Both the position numbers and the translations under genes were made by a program. Below, piece by piece: positions 45,915 to 60,900 of a stretch of 64,000 nt of DNA. The stretch covers positions 34,318,510 through 34,382,509 of the forward strand of contig NC_088295.1 in the NCBI RefSeq assembly GCF_032854445.1. Reading direction: 5' to 3'. The notes below the pieces were generated by a model that had not been told where the DNA came from, made no database searches, and worked only from the letters and a program-made list of their open reading frames with translations. The stretch comes from Liolophura sinensis. Lineage: Eukaryota; Mollusca; Polyplacophora; Chitonida; Chitonidae. Within the stretch, counting starts at the first letter, position 1. Every line of letters starts with the position of its first letter.

Positions 45915-48900
45915 GTAAGCATTACTAGTCACGTTGATTCACTATGGAATTTTGACAAGTGCTGTCCCAGGTTATAACCTGTGGTCATTGATTCTATAAT
46001 GTTAAAATATTGATTTTAGAATTATAAATTTACAAATTAAATTTTGCTGCATGATTGCAGTTTTCCGTTAAAGGAAAAGGCAACCAGTGTAGAACATGAA
46101 TAGGAATGTATAGTAGAACTGTTATTCTGTGTAGAATGGGAAAAAATATGAAAAAAGAAATAGTCCAATTTCTACAGAAATTATAAATTAGGCCGTAGTA
46201 CTAGATGCATTTTCATAGGCAACTGTAATTTGTATCCAGAATTACTGTAACTCTAATGTGCGTGATTCCAATGGCTTTTCTGAACATGGAGGGAGAAGAT
46301 ACATTAGACATAACTATGTCCAGTATAGTCCAATATCTTAATAAAGGCCACCCTTCATGGTGAACATAATATTGGGTATAGAAACAGGATTAATCTAATG
46401 AATGACAATGAAACTGAAGAAAATATATTATATTATTCAAGTACTTCGTCATTAAACCCCAAGCACTGACTCACTCAAGTACTTCTTAATACTTGTGTAT
46501 GTTTGTTTGTGTGTTTTTAACCATGATGCCTTTGACATGTATGTTTTAGACCAGAGCTGAACATTTTAGCATTTCAGCCCTGGACCAATCTGGAGCTTCC
46601 ACAGAGAGTGGATCAGGCATTGGAGGAGGTTAGAACTTATCACAGTGTCTTGTGTTGTTATTTCAGGTGTCAAATTTAGTTTGTGGTTAGAAAAACAAAA
46701 CTTAAAGTTAAAGTCCCACAAGGAAACAACTAACCAACGATTTATTTTGTGCTATGAAATAGTTCGCGTTAGAATATAATTTGTTCCTCTTGGCTTGTCT
46801 ACCTTTATATGTACTTCATGTGTTTTTTTTTTTATTAGGGATCCCGTTCTCAGAACGGAATACCTATTGTAATTGTTCTGTATTTTTAGGGATCACTTGT
46901 AAAAATGGTCGACTTCCGGTCAAAACTTTGGAAGCTCCCCTTTGGTCGAAGTTGTGATGTCACAAAAAGTTTTGAAATTTCAATTTTTCTCAACGTATTC
47001 TGGTGTACTTCGAGCTGCTGATTCCGAATCTGCTTTTATTTTTTGCATATCTCTGTAACTTTTCGAGATATAGTCAGAAAACTGAAATGAATTACGTAAT
47101 TTCAATGACCTGCAACTCGAGAAATATGGGAGCTAGAAATGTGCATCTTGCAACAAATTGTAGCCCAAGACATGCTCTTTCTGGAGTATGCCAACGGATT
47201 TGAGCTACGATCAATATTTTTTCGCTGGAAGCATTTAAATGATAACACCAGTTTTTGTTTAGAAAAAGATGGTAATCCTATTGCTTTAACATGGAGTTAG
47301 ATGGGAACTGGACAGGGTTTATAGTATTTCTGCTTCCGCTGCACTGTCCGTGATTTCCTGAAACGGTTGTACAATGACATTCAGCTATATTGTCCTGTAT
47401 TAGATGGTGTAGAATTCTAACTACAACAACAAACGACGTGGACCTGTAAAAGTAAGCTTTGTTTTGCCCAGACCTTGTCTTCTTTACTATGCGCTAGCCA
47501 AGCCATGGTGGTTGACAGATATCGACATGTGCCATGCTATAGGTGTTGGCTTTCTGACAACGGCAGAGCTGTTAGTAGAGCAGTCAGTCTGTGCATCGCA
47601 GGTCGTGGATTGAGACATGGAAATACAAATTTGCTGTTACACGGGCCATGTTTTTGCGTTATTCCTTACAAAAAGCGGACTGTTTGCCAAAGAATGACTG
47701 TTTTTCACTGGGCATAGTGTAGCATCATAAAACTCTCCAAACTAATCGCGGGAATGCGAATGACCGGCCGACTGCCTCAATGACAAACGATGTGAGGTTG
47801 CATCGAAAGTTTGAAAGCCAATAATTTATGCTCTCATGTGAAAGGTATAAGCTTAAAAAAAATGTGTATGTAAATTTGAAGTGAGAATTGTGACTACCAT
47901 GGGGACATAGTCATATATATAATAGTGAGGATGGTAGGGAGACGCTGGTAAATTATCTCTGACTTTACCTAATTACACAAGGATGTAAACGCTTACTGTC
48001 CTCCCGGCTATGTGGTGTGAAGCAGATGTGTCTGGAGCAGTCGAGGGGCGAAAATGATTGACGTCGGGAAATCGACATCAGGCAGATCGCATGGTTTTTT
48101 TTTTCTCACTTTCCGCTCACGCCTCTGTCATGTCAGAGTTCAATCCCAGCTTAGCCAATTTGTCAGGGCGATGAAAATGTTGTGAATTTAAAGGTTTTAA
48201 ATAAGCTGCAGTTTGCAATAGGCAGAGTTCGATGTTCTGATGATGAATCTGGTGGTTTTTCCTTTCTCCGACGCACAGCTTTGTCGCCAGTTGCCATGAG
48301 AGTGTGAAAAAGTGCAATTTTCCCCTATTTTTGGAGGTCATGTGACACAAAACCTCTGCAGCTGTGGAGCTGAAAATGACTGAGTGCAAAGGGCTATATG
48401 TGTACTATAGGCATGTGACAAATCTTTGAAGTGTCTTAATAAATGTGGGAGTTGCAGTGCTTGAAAAATTGTCCAAAGGCCGATTTGCTGTATTTGGCAC
48501 TTTGACGTCCCCATGTTATATGATGCATTTTAAATGCATTTATGACTAGGATGAACTCATGAACATTGTAAGCATGCTACCTGACATAGTTTGACATCAT
48601 GATCATGAATCTGGACTTACTTCTTTCGGCGACATGTAGTTTTGCTGCAAATTGCGATCAAAATGGCGAAAAAGCACAATTCCACCATATTTGGAGGTCT
48701 GGTGAGAGAAAACCATTACAGCTGTAAAGCTGAAAATCACTGAGTGTGAAGCGCTACACATGTACTCTCTTTGTGCTGAAAATCGTTGATCTGTGTCAAT
48801 AAACACAGACATGCAGGTTTCAAATAATGTCCAAAGGTAGATTTACCACATTTGGCACATTTACATGTACAAGATATGTAGTGTAATACAGTGTATGGAT

Positions 48901-51900
48901 GGCTGTGAAGACTATGTCTCATATATACGTTTTCCTAACTGTCTGGTTTGTACTGCAGTAGCGATTGGCTCAACCAGTGTATCTCGTGTATGTATTTCCA
49001 AAAGTTAGCTTTGTTTTGCACAGACTTTGTCCTTCTTTATTATATCTAACCAGGCCAGGGTGATTGACAGATATCGACATGTGTTGAGAACGGCCGAGCT
49101 ATCAGTAGAGCAGTCAGTCTGTGCATGACAGGTCGTGGATTGAGACACGTGGAAGTATAAACTTGGTGTTATACGGGCCGTGTATTATTGGATCAGGAAA
49201 AAGTCCTTGATCCGATCTGGGATCCCGGCCTAGGTCTATTTTTAAAAGGTGCTTTTTAGCATTATCGTGTAAGAGAGTATACTCAGTAGATGGGTGTATA
49301 TAAATAACAGTTCTATTTGCATTATCTTATCTTCTCTTGCAATAATTAACACAAAAGTGTTTTGTTTCCTTGCAGTTTTTAAACATAGTTTTAAAAGAAT
49401 TTGTCTACACATGGTACAGGTAAGTCAGAGTGACCATTGTATTTTATGTCGCATATATTTTACACAGCTTGAAATCAGATTTTGGAACTATCATATCTGA
49501 CAGACCATACAGCGTAGGTTATAAGCTCATATTTAAAACAAAAAATGGCAACTATTTGAAACCATGCTTTACTTTTCTAACCTCCAAAGGACAATAAATG
49601 TTTTCTGATGGCTTGCTTTTAGTAGAATTTGCCTTTAAATGTAATAGATTTGAGAAAATTCCTTCATTCTAATTTTGTAGAACCTCACCTGTTCTATCAT
49701 TCTTTTTCAGAGAAGTGAGTGCGGATGAAGAATTTGTTGATGAATTAAAGAGCAGTATACGATTCATTGTTGCTGTTTTGCTAAGAAGGGCGAAAAAGGT
49801 ATGATTTACAACATTTCTCAGTATAATTCTTTGGGCTAAAGCTATTGTTTTTATACATACGGCATAATGTGTGTCGGTTAGACGGGGGATAAAAGTGATC
49901 AGGTTGTCTGGCTTATGCATAACCAGTATAAACCACATGTACATGTATGTAAACCATGACAGCTGGACTTTGTTTTACATTTGTTGACATGCCTCATCAT
50001 GCTTTCATATATAGCACGTACATGTATGTATGCTGAGAGGGCAGGTGGGCAGTGTAATTTGATACCTATCAACATCTTGTTAACAATCTAACAATATTTA
50101 AGCGCATAATACATAGACGTGATGCATCTGATGTCATTATGCAGTCAGCCTGCTGAGTATAGCTCTGGGGGGATTTACCATTTTCTCTCGACTCTTGCAC
50201 AAAAGAACAATCTGTCTTATTTTCACACATTAGTGTTTTGCTAAATTCAAGTTGTATTCTCCTGTTCCAGCAGGCTGTTTGTTTTTCTTATTGTAGATAG
50301 ATGTGCCTCGCCTGGTGACTCAAAAATTAATCAAGGCTGGATTACAGCACCTTGATTTTTACCTGAGAGCCAAGAGAACAGGTAAAGGTGTACTGTAAAT
50401 GCCTTTTTATTCGCGTGGTACTAACATTCGCGGATTTAAATCAGTGTCATTGAATATAAAACCCATGTAAGTAATTTTTTAATGTAGCATGCGTTATAGT
50501 TATAAATTCGTTAACAAGCACTACAGTTCTAATACTTTTTCAAACACATTAATTAGAAATACCTAATTAGAATCTCTTCCGACTTTCACAAATCCAGCTT
50601 GATTGATTAACATCAGTTTATCTTGCTTTCTTTTAAGGAGGCTTAGCTCCGTCTAAGTATTGCCACATGTTGTTGTTGATTTATTTCCGTGGTTAGAGAT
50701 ATACAAATCAATAATTTGTACTGGGCGTGTGCACGTGATACGATACACATGCGATGAGAGAGGCTGTTTTTTTATCGACTCTACTTGCCTTCCAGTCAGA
50801 TCACCCTTCCCCACACGCCCGATACATCGCTCGGGGGCTTCCGCACTTCAAACTTCCTTTTCATAATGATGATTTTTGAGAAATTTAATAAAATATGGGA
50901 CAGTTCACTCAAAGTTTCACTCGCACTGCTGATGCATGAGAATTAAACCGTGGGATTTATTTATATCACATTTAATCCTTCGTCGTCTCCTGGAGTGAGT
51001 GACACAAATTTTTGCTAACGCAGCAGGTAAAAGCTTAGTCTAATAAAGATTAACTGTCTTCAAAAGATTAACAGCTTAGGAGGATTAACTTCCTGTGTCT
51101 GATCAGGTTACTGTATTGTAAAGAATTTGTGTCACATCTTACAGGTACAAACAAGTTTATTGATAAGATTGTTACTTGAATGCTAGAGTTGTGTTATTAT
51201 TTGACGTTTTTTTATTGAAGTTTGATTTTCGTTTATCAGTGGCCGAAAAATGCTGATAAGATCCACTAAATTTGATTCCCGCGAATGTGTCTTCTTACCA
51301 AATCCGCGAAAGTTCATACTTGCGAATAAAGGCATTTACAGTATTTTAAACAGTTACCAATTCAAAAGAAAAAGTCCAGAGAAAAGTTTTTGTAGATTTT
51401 TATATTTATGTGAAATATGATTTCAAATTCGCAAATGCATGTACATGTATTAAGAGTGTCAGGAGTTTGTAAAACCTGAAAATCTGTTATTAATCAGTAT
51501 TGTGTTGTGGTTAATTTTTACACATTTTGTGAATGCAGTCGGTATTTTAGGCACATGTACAAATATGAGGTTTCAAAATTTACAGAAAACGAAACTTTTT
51601 GCAACTTATTTGAAATGTGATATAGATAAGTTATGTAGAGCCAATCAGAAACCATTAGGTTTTGCAAATCCACCAACAGCAGTACCAGGGTGTGACCTCC
51701 AGCAGCTCACCCTAGAACATTATGGCCCTCACCTTCACTGTGCCATGAAGAACAGGAAGATAGAAGTGGAGTACCTACGAAGACTGGCTGAGCAACTCTT
51801 CCCACATATACTCAGGCCACAGTCACTAGAATGCAGGTACGCTGCTGCAAGTACAATCTACATGTACAACCTATATTTTGTCTGGTCAAAATGAGTTATA

Positions 51901-54900
51901 TATGTAAAATGATTTATTTTATTTATTTATTATTTGCTCGGTGTTTTATGCTGCACTCAATAATATTTCACTTATATGTATACAACGGCGGCCAGCATAA
52001 CCGTGGGAGGAAATAGGGCAGCACCCAAGGGACCAGCTGCAGGCTGCTGACAGACTCTATGTAAAATGAAAGTTGACTGCTGTGCAAAACTGTGGGTTTT
52101 TTTTTTTTGGTGATAAGATACAGCACATTGAGAACAATAGTTCGATAATGGTGCTTTAGATAAATGGAAAGGTTCATATAGGGGCCTTGAATACCTTGGA
52201 ATTTGAAAGTACCTTATGCAGTCCTGGAAAAGCCTGGAAAAACAGGTTTCATGTAATTGCTTTAATAACATTAAGTCCATCTAACTATGACCATTTTGCA
52301 TTGCATTAGGCTTACATAAGTGTAGAATATTTATTCAAAAAAGCATGGAAAAGCCTAGAATAAGCCTAGAATTTGAACCATGAACTGCTTTTGTCAGGTT
52401 TCCTTTATGACTCTTGGTGAATGGCTCATTTGGTTAGCACGCTAGCGCAGCGTAATGACCCAGAAGCCTCTCACCAATGCAGTCACTGTGAGTTCAAGTC
52501 CAGCTCATACTGGCCTCCTCTCCAGCTGTAAGTGGGAAGGTCTGCCAACAACCTGTGGATGGTCATGGGTTTCCCCCAGGCTCTGCCCGCTTTCCTCCCA
52601 CCATAGTGCTGGCCGCCATCATATAAGTAAAATATTCTTGAGTACTGCGTAAAACGCCAATCAAATAAATAAATCTTGGTGAATGACAAAATAACATTGC
52701 ATTAGATACTGAAACGTCAGTCATTCAAAATAATAAGACTTGTTTTCATTATATGAATTCTGAATTTTGTCAGTAGAGATAACTGCATGCATAAAGATGC
52801 ATTTTTTGTGATAAGATACAGCACAACTGTTTAATTTTATGCCTGTTGCTGGTTGATAATGGTGAAGAAGGATTTAAATTTGATTAACAAAGCTCACCTA
52901 ACGGCTCTAAGTGTACTTCAGGCCTGATCACATTGTAAAATAGGCTACACAATATCACTGTAAAGTAACCTCCAACACAATTTGCTTATTTAATTCTTTT
53001 ATAAATTGTTGTACAAGTTTACAAGTCTTAAGATAGATGTAAGCTGCAGAGGTGAATATCATTTATGATACAGAAGACAGACGTGTCATGGTGACCTAAT
53101 GGTATATCTTGTGTTGTACTTTCAGGAGCCTTTGTGCTTTGGCCAGAGAGATTCTATCAGGCTCTATCCTCTTACCAGCCATGGATGCTATAGCAGATCC
53201 GGTGAGATGCACAACTTTTATCTCTGGTTCCTAATGACTGACCAAATATCTGTATACACATGTTGGAAATGATGTATTTTACTCACTGTTTAGAACTTGT
53301 GATGTTGTGATTGATTACTAGCGGAGTATGTTATAAATGTCATAATATGTTAGTGAGCCCTGGGGACAGGGACAAAGATAGAAAGCCCTAGAAAGTTGTG
53401 AACTTTGTTGTTGTAAGGGATTGAGTGGTCCAAGAATCACTTCAATTCACTTGTCTTTCACCAAACTGGTATGATAAGACTTAGAAAAGTTCACTGATAA
53501 GTCTGACTGCCATCATGTTAATGAAAAAATCTTGAATATGGTGCTAAAGAACAATGAAATAAAGAAATCAAAAGGAGAAATTTTAAATACATAAATTTAA
53601 TGATTTTAATAAAAAGTGTACTGTACATTATCCATATCTCTTTTAAAGTTACTCTGTCTGATACATTCACAGGACATGGTAAACAACATGCTTCTGATAT
53701 TTCTTGATGACACACCGGTGAGTGCTGATATCATCTTTGTCTCTTTGTGTGAATGGTTAGGGAATTTAGATGCTTGTTTTCAGTTGCCCAGACAGGTAAG
53801 GTTTTGAATCAGTCACAGCCTCAGGGAAATGTTCATTATTCCCCTATCTTTGTTGTGCAGGAGGTCTTTTAATGCATAAAGTCAGTTGAAGATCTAAATA
53901 AGAAATTGCTTATGGATAACCTGTAGGACAGTTTGTTAGTTAATTGCCCCAGGCATGAGGTGTACTTTTGGCTTTTTGGTTTCCTCAGCAGCTATCTCTG
54001 GCAAGATCGTACAGGAAAGACATATTTGAACACCTTGTTACATGTAAATACCAATCAGTCTGGATGTTTTATAATAGCTAGAAGCGAGGTGTAAAGTACA
54101 GGGAAATCAATAAAAAAAGAATATGAGTATGTATCTCGTTGTGCTTTACATGTAGAGCCAACTGTATATACATTAATCTTAACACAGAAGTAGAAGAAGA
54201 CACAGAACACATACATATATATACCACATGTAAATTTATATATTTTTGACATAAATTACTTCGAATTTCTGATAATAAAACAATCCTTATCTGCTCTGCA
54301 GCCTCCACAGCCAACGGAACCAGTTTCCCCAAGTGTCACAATTCTGTCCAATTTCAGCAAGCCGCTCTCCATGAATAAATCAGTGAGTACTGCAATGCTT
54401 TAATAGACTGGAACGAGTGAAGAAGTGCTACATGTCTCCTGGGGTAGAGCAGACATTGAGAGTTGTGTTGACAACATTTCATGTTGATGTGCCTTTTCCA
54501 ATATCAGAGTACCAGCTCACCCGACCTGTAAATTTTCTGTGGGAATGATATGCTACAGTATTTTAAAGCAGAGCAAATAATTATACATGGGACAGATTTG
54601 AACCCTTGACCTCAGTATATTTATAGCACATTGTCTGTATTAATTTGTCAGTGTCTGCACATGGAGCTGAAAGATGTGATTGACAGATCCAACGCGCAGC
54701 TCCTCTATGCCTTTATGCAGTTCCTCAAAAGTGAGGCGGCCATCAATGTCCTGCAGTTCTGTTTTCAGTGTGGTCAGTATATCCTATGTTCAGTTTGGTC
54801 AGTGTTTATTTTTACATAATGGTGAAATGTTAGGATTTCCTTCAGTGATAAAAGAGATATCTCACTGGCTCAGTTAGATACACTGCTCCGTCGAAATAAT

Positions 54901-57900
54901 GGACCCATTCTGACCCAAAACATTCATACCGTGCTATGATCGAATCCACACAAAATTAATTTCTGACAAGGGAGATAAAGTATAATGGCTGGAATAAGCA
55001 GAAATCTGAACGTGACTGACGACAGTTGTATGATAAAAAATTTACTTAAGAATTTCATGTACCTGTGTTGATTGAGTCAGTGGAATAAAACAATGATAAT
55101 TATAACAGTTCCAGCATGACTCGCAATAAAGTCTTGAAATATTGGAATATTATCAGTTGCTAAGTGATTTGCCACGCCAAATATTATTGAAGGGATTGCT
55201 TTATCCGTAAATTGAGAGTCTGTTATTTTCGAGAAAGGCAAACTTTAGACCTGCATGATAAGGGTAAATCAAGAATTCTTTATTTTTTTTCTGGAATAAT
55301 GCATTTTCAAGAGAAAAAATCTTGATTTGCCTTGTCCATGTAATATATTGTTACATCGCTGGACTGGTAACAACAAATCTGTCGCTCAAAATAAACACAA
55401 AGAAGGATTCTTGCCAAGTCATCATAGGTCGAGCAAAGGTTACTCCAAAATACATATATTTCTCTTTGTATATACATAACAGCTGAACAGATTGATGATG
55501 TTTTCCAACCAAATTCCCATTGCTCAGACAGACAAGCCTCATGACGATTTGAAAGAAACATAACCTGTGAGGAGATTCACATATTTCTTTTTGCACTTAA
55601 CTCTCCACCATTTGGTGTTTTAGTAAATGTACTGTAAATTAAAAGCATCAAACAGAGAGTGCCAGGAGAATTCATAATTATGCACAGAATATCGCGCCAC
55701 CAAATTACCTAAAGACGTGTGCAGCCTTTGAATCACATTTACGCCTTAGAAAATAAAAATAAACAACTTGGAGGCAAAGGCACCTCATGTGTAGAGGGAT
55801 TTAAAAGCACCCAACAAGCAGTTCAGCTGAAATGACATATGTTCCTTGGCTTTCGCTCGAGCATGTCTCTTTGTTTACCCAGGTATGGTAGGATTACCAT
55901 TGTCAGCACAGTTTTTATTAATCATTTATTTAATTAATTTTACATTAATAAAAACTTGATATACACTCAAATCTGGCCAAAGTGATGCCTAAACACGTAC
56001 TTGTGACAAAAATTTTGCCCTTTTTCCCGTGAATATGTTTATACTGGTTCAGAAAACAAAAATGAAATGGGGGACACCATACCATCGCATTAATTCCGAT
56101 TTTGCAGTAAATCGATCCACGTAAATTTGTATCACTTTTGTTATTACACGCCCAGACAGTTATCACTGTCACCTCTCACTGGAAAAAATATTTGTTATAT
56201 TCAACCTTCTCTGTGCAATATCCTCTATACATTGCATTCTGTTTGGTCAGTACATTTTACATTTAGTTTAGTATATATTAAGTTTATTCAGAATACATTA
56301 CAGTCAGTTTAGTCAGTATATATTACATTCAGTTTAGCCAGTATATATTACATACAGTTTGGTCAATACATATGTATCTTACAATCACTTTGATTAGTAT
56401 AGCCTAAGGTTCAGTCTTGTCAGTGTATTCTGAATTCAGTGGTCAGTGTGTCCTGAATTCAGTGGTCAGTGTATCCTGAATTCAGTGGTCAGTATATCCT
56501 AAATTCAGTGGTCAGTATATCCTAAGGTTCAGTTTTGTCAGTGTATCCAGAATTCATTGGTCAGTGTATCCTGAATTCAGTGGTCAGTGTATCCTGAATT
56601 CAGTGGTCAGTATATCTTAAATTCAGTGGTCAGTATATCCTGAATTCAGTGGTCAGTGTATCCTGAATTCAGTGGTCGGTATATCCTAAATTCAGTGGTC
56701 AGTGTATCCTAACTTCAGTGGTCAGTATATCCTGAATTCAGTGGTCAGTGTATCCTGAATTCAGTGGTCAGTGTATCCTGAATTCAGTGGTCAGTATATC
56801 CTGAATTCAGTGGTCAGTGTATCATAAATTCAGTGGTCTGTATATCCTGAATTCAGTGGTCAGTGTATCCTGAATTCAGTGGTCAGTATATCCTGAATTC
56901 AGTGGTCAGTGTATCCTGAATTCAGTGGTCAGTGTATCCTGAATCAGTGGTCAGTATATCCTGAATTCAGAGGTCAGTGTATCTTAAATTCAGTGGTCAG
57001 TATATCCTAAATTCAGTGGTCAGTGTATCCTAACTTCAGTGGTCAGTATATCCTGAATTCAGTGGTCAGTGTATCCTAACTTCAATGGTCAGTGTATCCT
57101 GAATTCAGTGGTCAGTGTATCCTGCATTCAGAGGTCAATGTATCCTGAATTCAGTGGTCAGTGTATCCTACATTTTAATGTGTTCATTTTCCCCTGTATC
57201 TTGCATTCATTGAAGAGTATATTCTATACTCATTGGTAATTATGTCCTGAGTATATAAATTTTCAGTTCACCAGTGTGTGAGAATTTTAATGTTTTTTCG
57301 TAATCGTAAAACTCTTTTGATAAAAGTGCGGTTTAATGTGATGTAATTTCTGTTCACAGAGGATTTTAACAATCGTATCTTAACCCCTGACCTGTCGAGT
57401 GAAGAGCTGGCCGAGCTCCACTCTATGGCCACAGACCTGTACAAAAACTACTGCTCACCGGACGCTGTTGACGGCATCAAATTTGAGGAAGACCTTGTTA
57501 ATGATCTGGCTAACAGTAAGTCTCATTTTATCATCGAGGAACTCGAAAGCCTGTTACAGAGAACAAGTTTACATGTAGTTGTATGATGAATTGTAAGAGA
57601 CTCATATGCCACGTGTTGCCATGTGGTGTGTTGGGTTGTCCTTACTCCGGTAATCACATCTCTGATACTGAGAGAACAAGGTTATCATGAAGGAGGGTAA
57701 TGTCTCCTGGAGCTACTCAGTTTAAGAAAAGATGAAATCAGTTAATTTAAAGTCTGTCGCTACATGATTGCTGAGACTGCATCTTTGTTGAACAAAGCAG
57801 TCAGGGATAGAAGTTAGAAGTAAAGTCAGCAGGACAGTTGTCCTGTTGATCCCTAAAAGTTACCGGACATTTTTGCACCTCACAGGACAAAATTTCTCTT

Positions 57901-60900
57901 CACTGAACTTTTAGCGGATATATGATTAAATGCTCTATGTACTTGGTTGTGACATGTAACTGTCTTAATAACTGACCGAAGGGGTTAGTTGCGGTCACCA
58001 TAATTTTCACATGTGGTGCAATATGCGAGATAGCAGTTTTGAGTTGTGCATAATTGTGCATGAGCAGGACGCATCATACGGAAGATAAACAAAACATACA
58101 TGGTCCTTCATCTATTAACATTACAGACTTCAGTATAGAGCTCAGTTCTAGTTTGTTTTCAATGTTTTTGTCTGAGTTTTCCACTTAAAGCAGTCCTCAA
58201 GCCCATGTATAGTCTTAAATGTCGCACAGACACATAAAATGTTTGAAATGGGCTGAATTGTGTGTGACCGCCTATGGTTACAATGCTTTTATCGTAGCCA
58301 CAAGGGATTGTTTGTCTACCAACGGTAACTGCACTCATATGCAGTCTGAATGGCTACATATATCTGGCTTATACATCGCTTCCAATCTTCCTTGAAATAT
58401 TCTTGCGTAGCTGATGTTCTTGTTGGATTAGCTTCATCGTTTGGGTTGGTTATTGATCCTTTAGTCGATTGCTTGCTAAACTGGAATTTAAGTAGGCCGG
58501 TCGTTTTGAGCAATAAATATTTTTCATTTTGCCGCCAATAATTACCACTCCTGTCCCCGTGAACTTCACGCCTTGCATTTTTTTGCTCAATGAAAAGCCA
58601 CAGGAACAGGGTAATCTATTTTCATAACAAGGAAAGTCATACAGGAAGTCTGGTAAATTGTATGAAAACGCGATTTTCAGATGAAGCGATGTTATGAAGT
58701 AATTTGATGTTTTGTGATGAATAAAAGGTGCCGGTATGGATCCACTTAAACACCAGTTTGGGAAACTGATGAAAGTAGCAAAATTTCATGAATTTGCAAA
58801 TTTTCATCGTCAAATATTCAATCTGCTGTACATAAATTTTGATGGACAAGATCATTTTTTGGCCGGACACATCTGACAAGTCAGTGATACTTTCGAATCC
58901 TGGCAGTTATGGTGACAATATCTGTAAAATTTATTTATTTATTTCGTTATGTTTTACACTGTACTGAATATGTCATTTACATGACGACAACATCTGTAAT
59001 AAGGGAATCTTTTATTGTACCTTACTGAAAGATTACCAGGTACTTTGTTGTGCTAGACAGAATACAGGAAGTCACAGCAATGTGTAAAGCATTCAGTCAG
59101 AACAGTTCTTAGCATAACAGTTGCGGTGTGGGTTAGACTCACGACTATCTATTTGCTGTATCTATGGCCCATGTTACCTGCTTCAAGAAGTCTTGTTTTC
59201 AGATCCATGATTGATTTTATGGCATTCGGGCAAATCTTTGGACATCAATATATTGAACTGAAAATAATCCTATGCAGGCTACTACTGTTTGATTTACATG
59301 AGGGACATGTATTCAGTCAGATCTTTGTATATTTACAGTTATTCACGGTCCCAAAGAACAGATTGTGAAGCTCAGAACCACCACCTGCCTGTTCAGGTAA
59401 AGAAAAGAAAAAAGTAGTTTCCTGGTCCCAACTTCACTTTATATCTACCTTGTGTCTTCTGGTACATGTAGCACATCATTTTAAGTTTAAGAGGAAGAAA
59501 ACATAAAAATGATGCCAAAATCAGATGAAAGAGCGTCAAAACTTTTTTGCAAATAATGATCTTTAATATTTCTTTGGATTTTTTTTTTCAATAGAAAAGG
59601 GTATTTGAAAATGTTTTTGTATGGTGGGTATTTGGGATCAACTTTTGGTATTTATCATTGTTGCATAATAATGTTGCATAATAATAAAATAAAGATGTGA
59701 TGCTTGTCTAATAAATGTATTTGAATGTAAATTTGTTGTTTATATCGAAACATATGCATTTAACCTAAATTATGGTAATATTTATGAACATATTAAAAAT
59801 ATAAATATGGTCCAAATTGAGGTTTATTACATTGGTTAGCTGAAAAGAACAAATTCTAGTGCAAAAATATTTACATCCTCATTTATGACATTATTAAACA
59901 AAGGCTATAAATACCAAAAGGTGATCCCAAATACCCACCATACAAAAATTATTTTCAAGTGTCTTTTTCTCCTTAAGGAAAAATCGGAAAAAATATTGAA
60001 GACCACATTTAGGAATAACTTTTGGCACTCTTTCATCTGAACTTTATGTCATTTTTATGTTTTCTCTACCTTTAAACATTTACAATCTTGTTTTAAAATG
60101 AGCTGAATTTATGCTTGATTTAGCTTCAAAGTTTTTATATTGTTTATCTCTGCAGTGTTCTCTGATTGTCTTTGTTTCTGTTCAGTGACAATGTTTTAGA
60201 TGCATGTATTCCAGAGCAATCAGATATTATCCTGAACTTCTGTGAGATGTGAAAACACTGTGCTGCTTTGGTGAGTGGCTGGTATAGTTTCAGAAATGAA
60301 GTACGACAAAAGAGAATGAGGTGAAAGTGTTGTGTCTCTGTACGCGGAAATGTTCCTGGTTTGAGATTTACCAAATACCTTTTCCGCTTGTGTTTTGCAG
60401 AGCCTATGAGCATGCCTACAGTTTACTAGAGACTACATTCCTGCCCTTATTCCATCAGAGTGACCATGTAAGTAACTCGCCATAATGCCAGGTTTATAAT
60501 ACTTCAAACTTGCTTTTAAAAATCCAATATTCTGTCTAAATATTTATGTGAAATAAATCAAACAAAATCTGAAATGTACAATTCTGATCCTTTATGTTAA
60601 GACATTGTTTGAGGGTGTGTATAGCTGTAGTGTTTTACTTTTCTAGATCATGAGGATAAGCAGGTAAACTGCTATTCAGTGGATTATCAAACGGTAAACT
60701 GATGTAAAATAACTAACTATTTTCCAGTACTATGCCATGGTGTGTGGAAGCAGAACACCATCATCTCTCAGCAAAAGTGCTTCAAAGTAAGTTATCTTCA
60801 TCTGTCTTCACATCTGCAATTTGCCATCTACATGAACATGCGTACTTACATATTTAAGTTACAAAGATCAGTAGTTTTTTTTCTTAGGGTAAGAATAACA

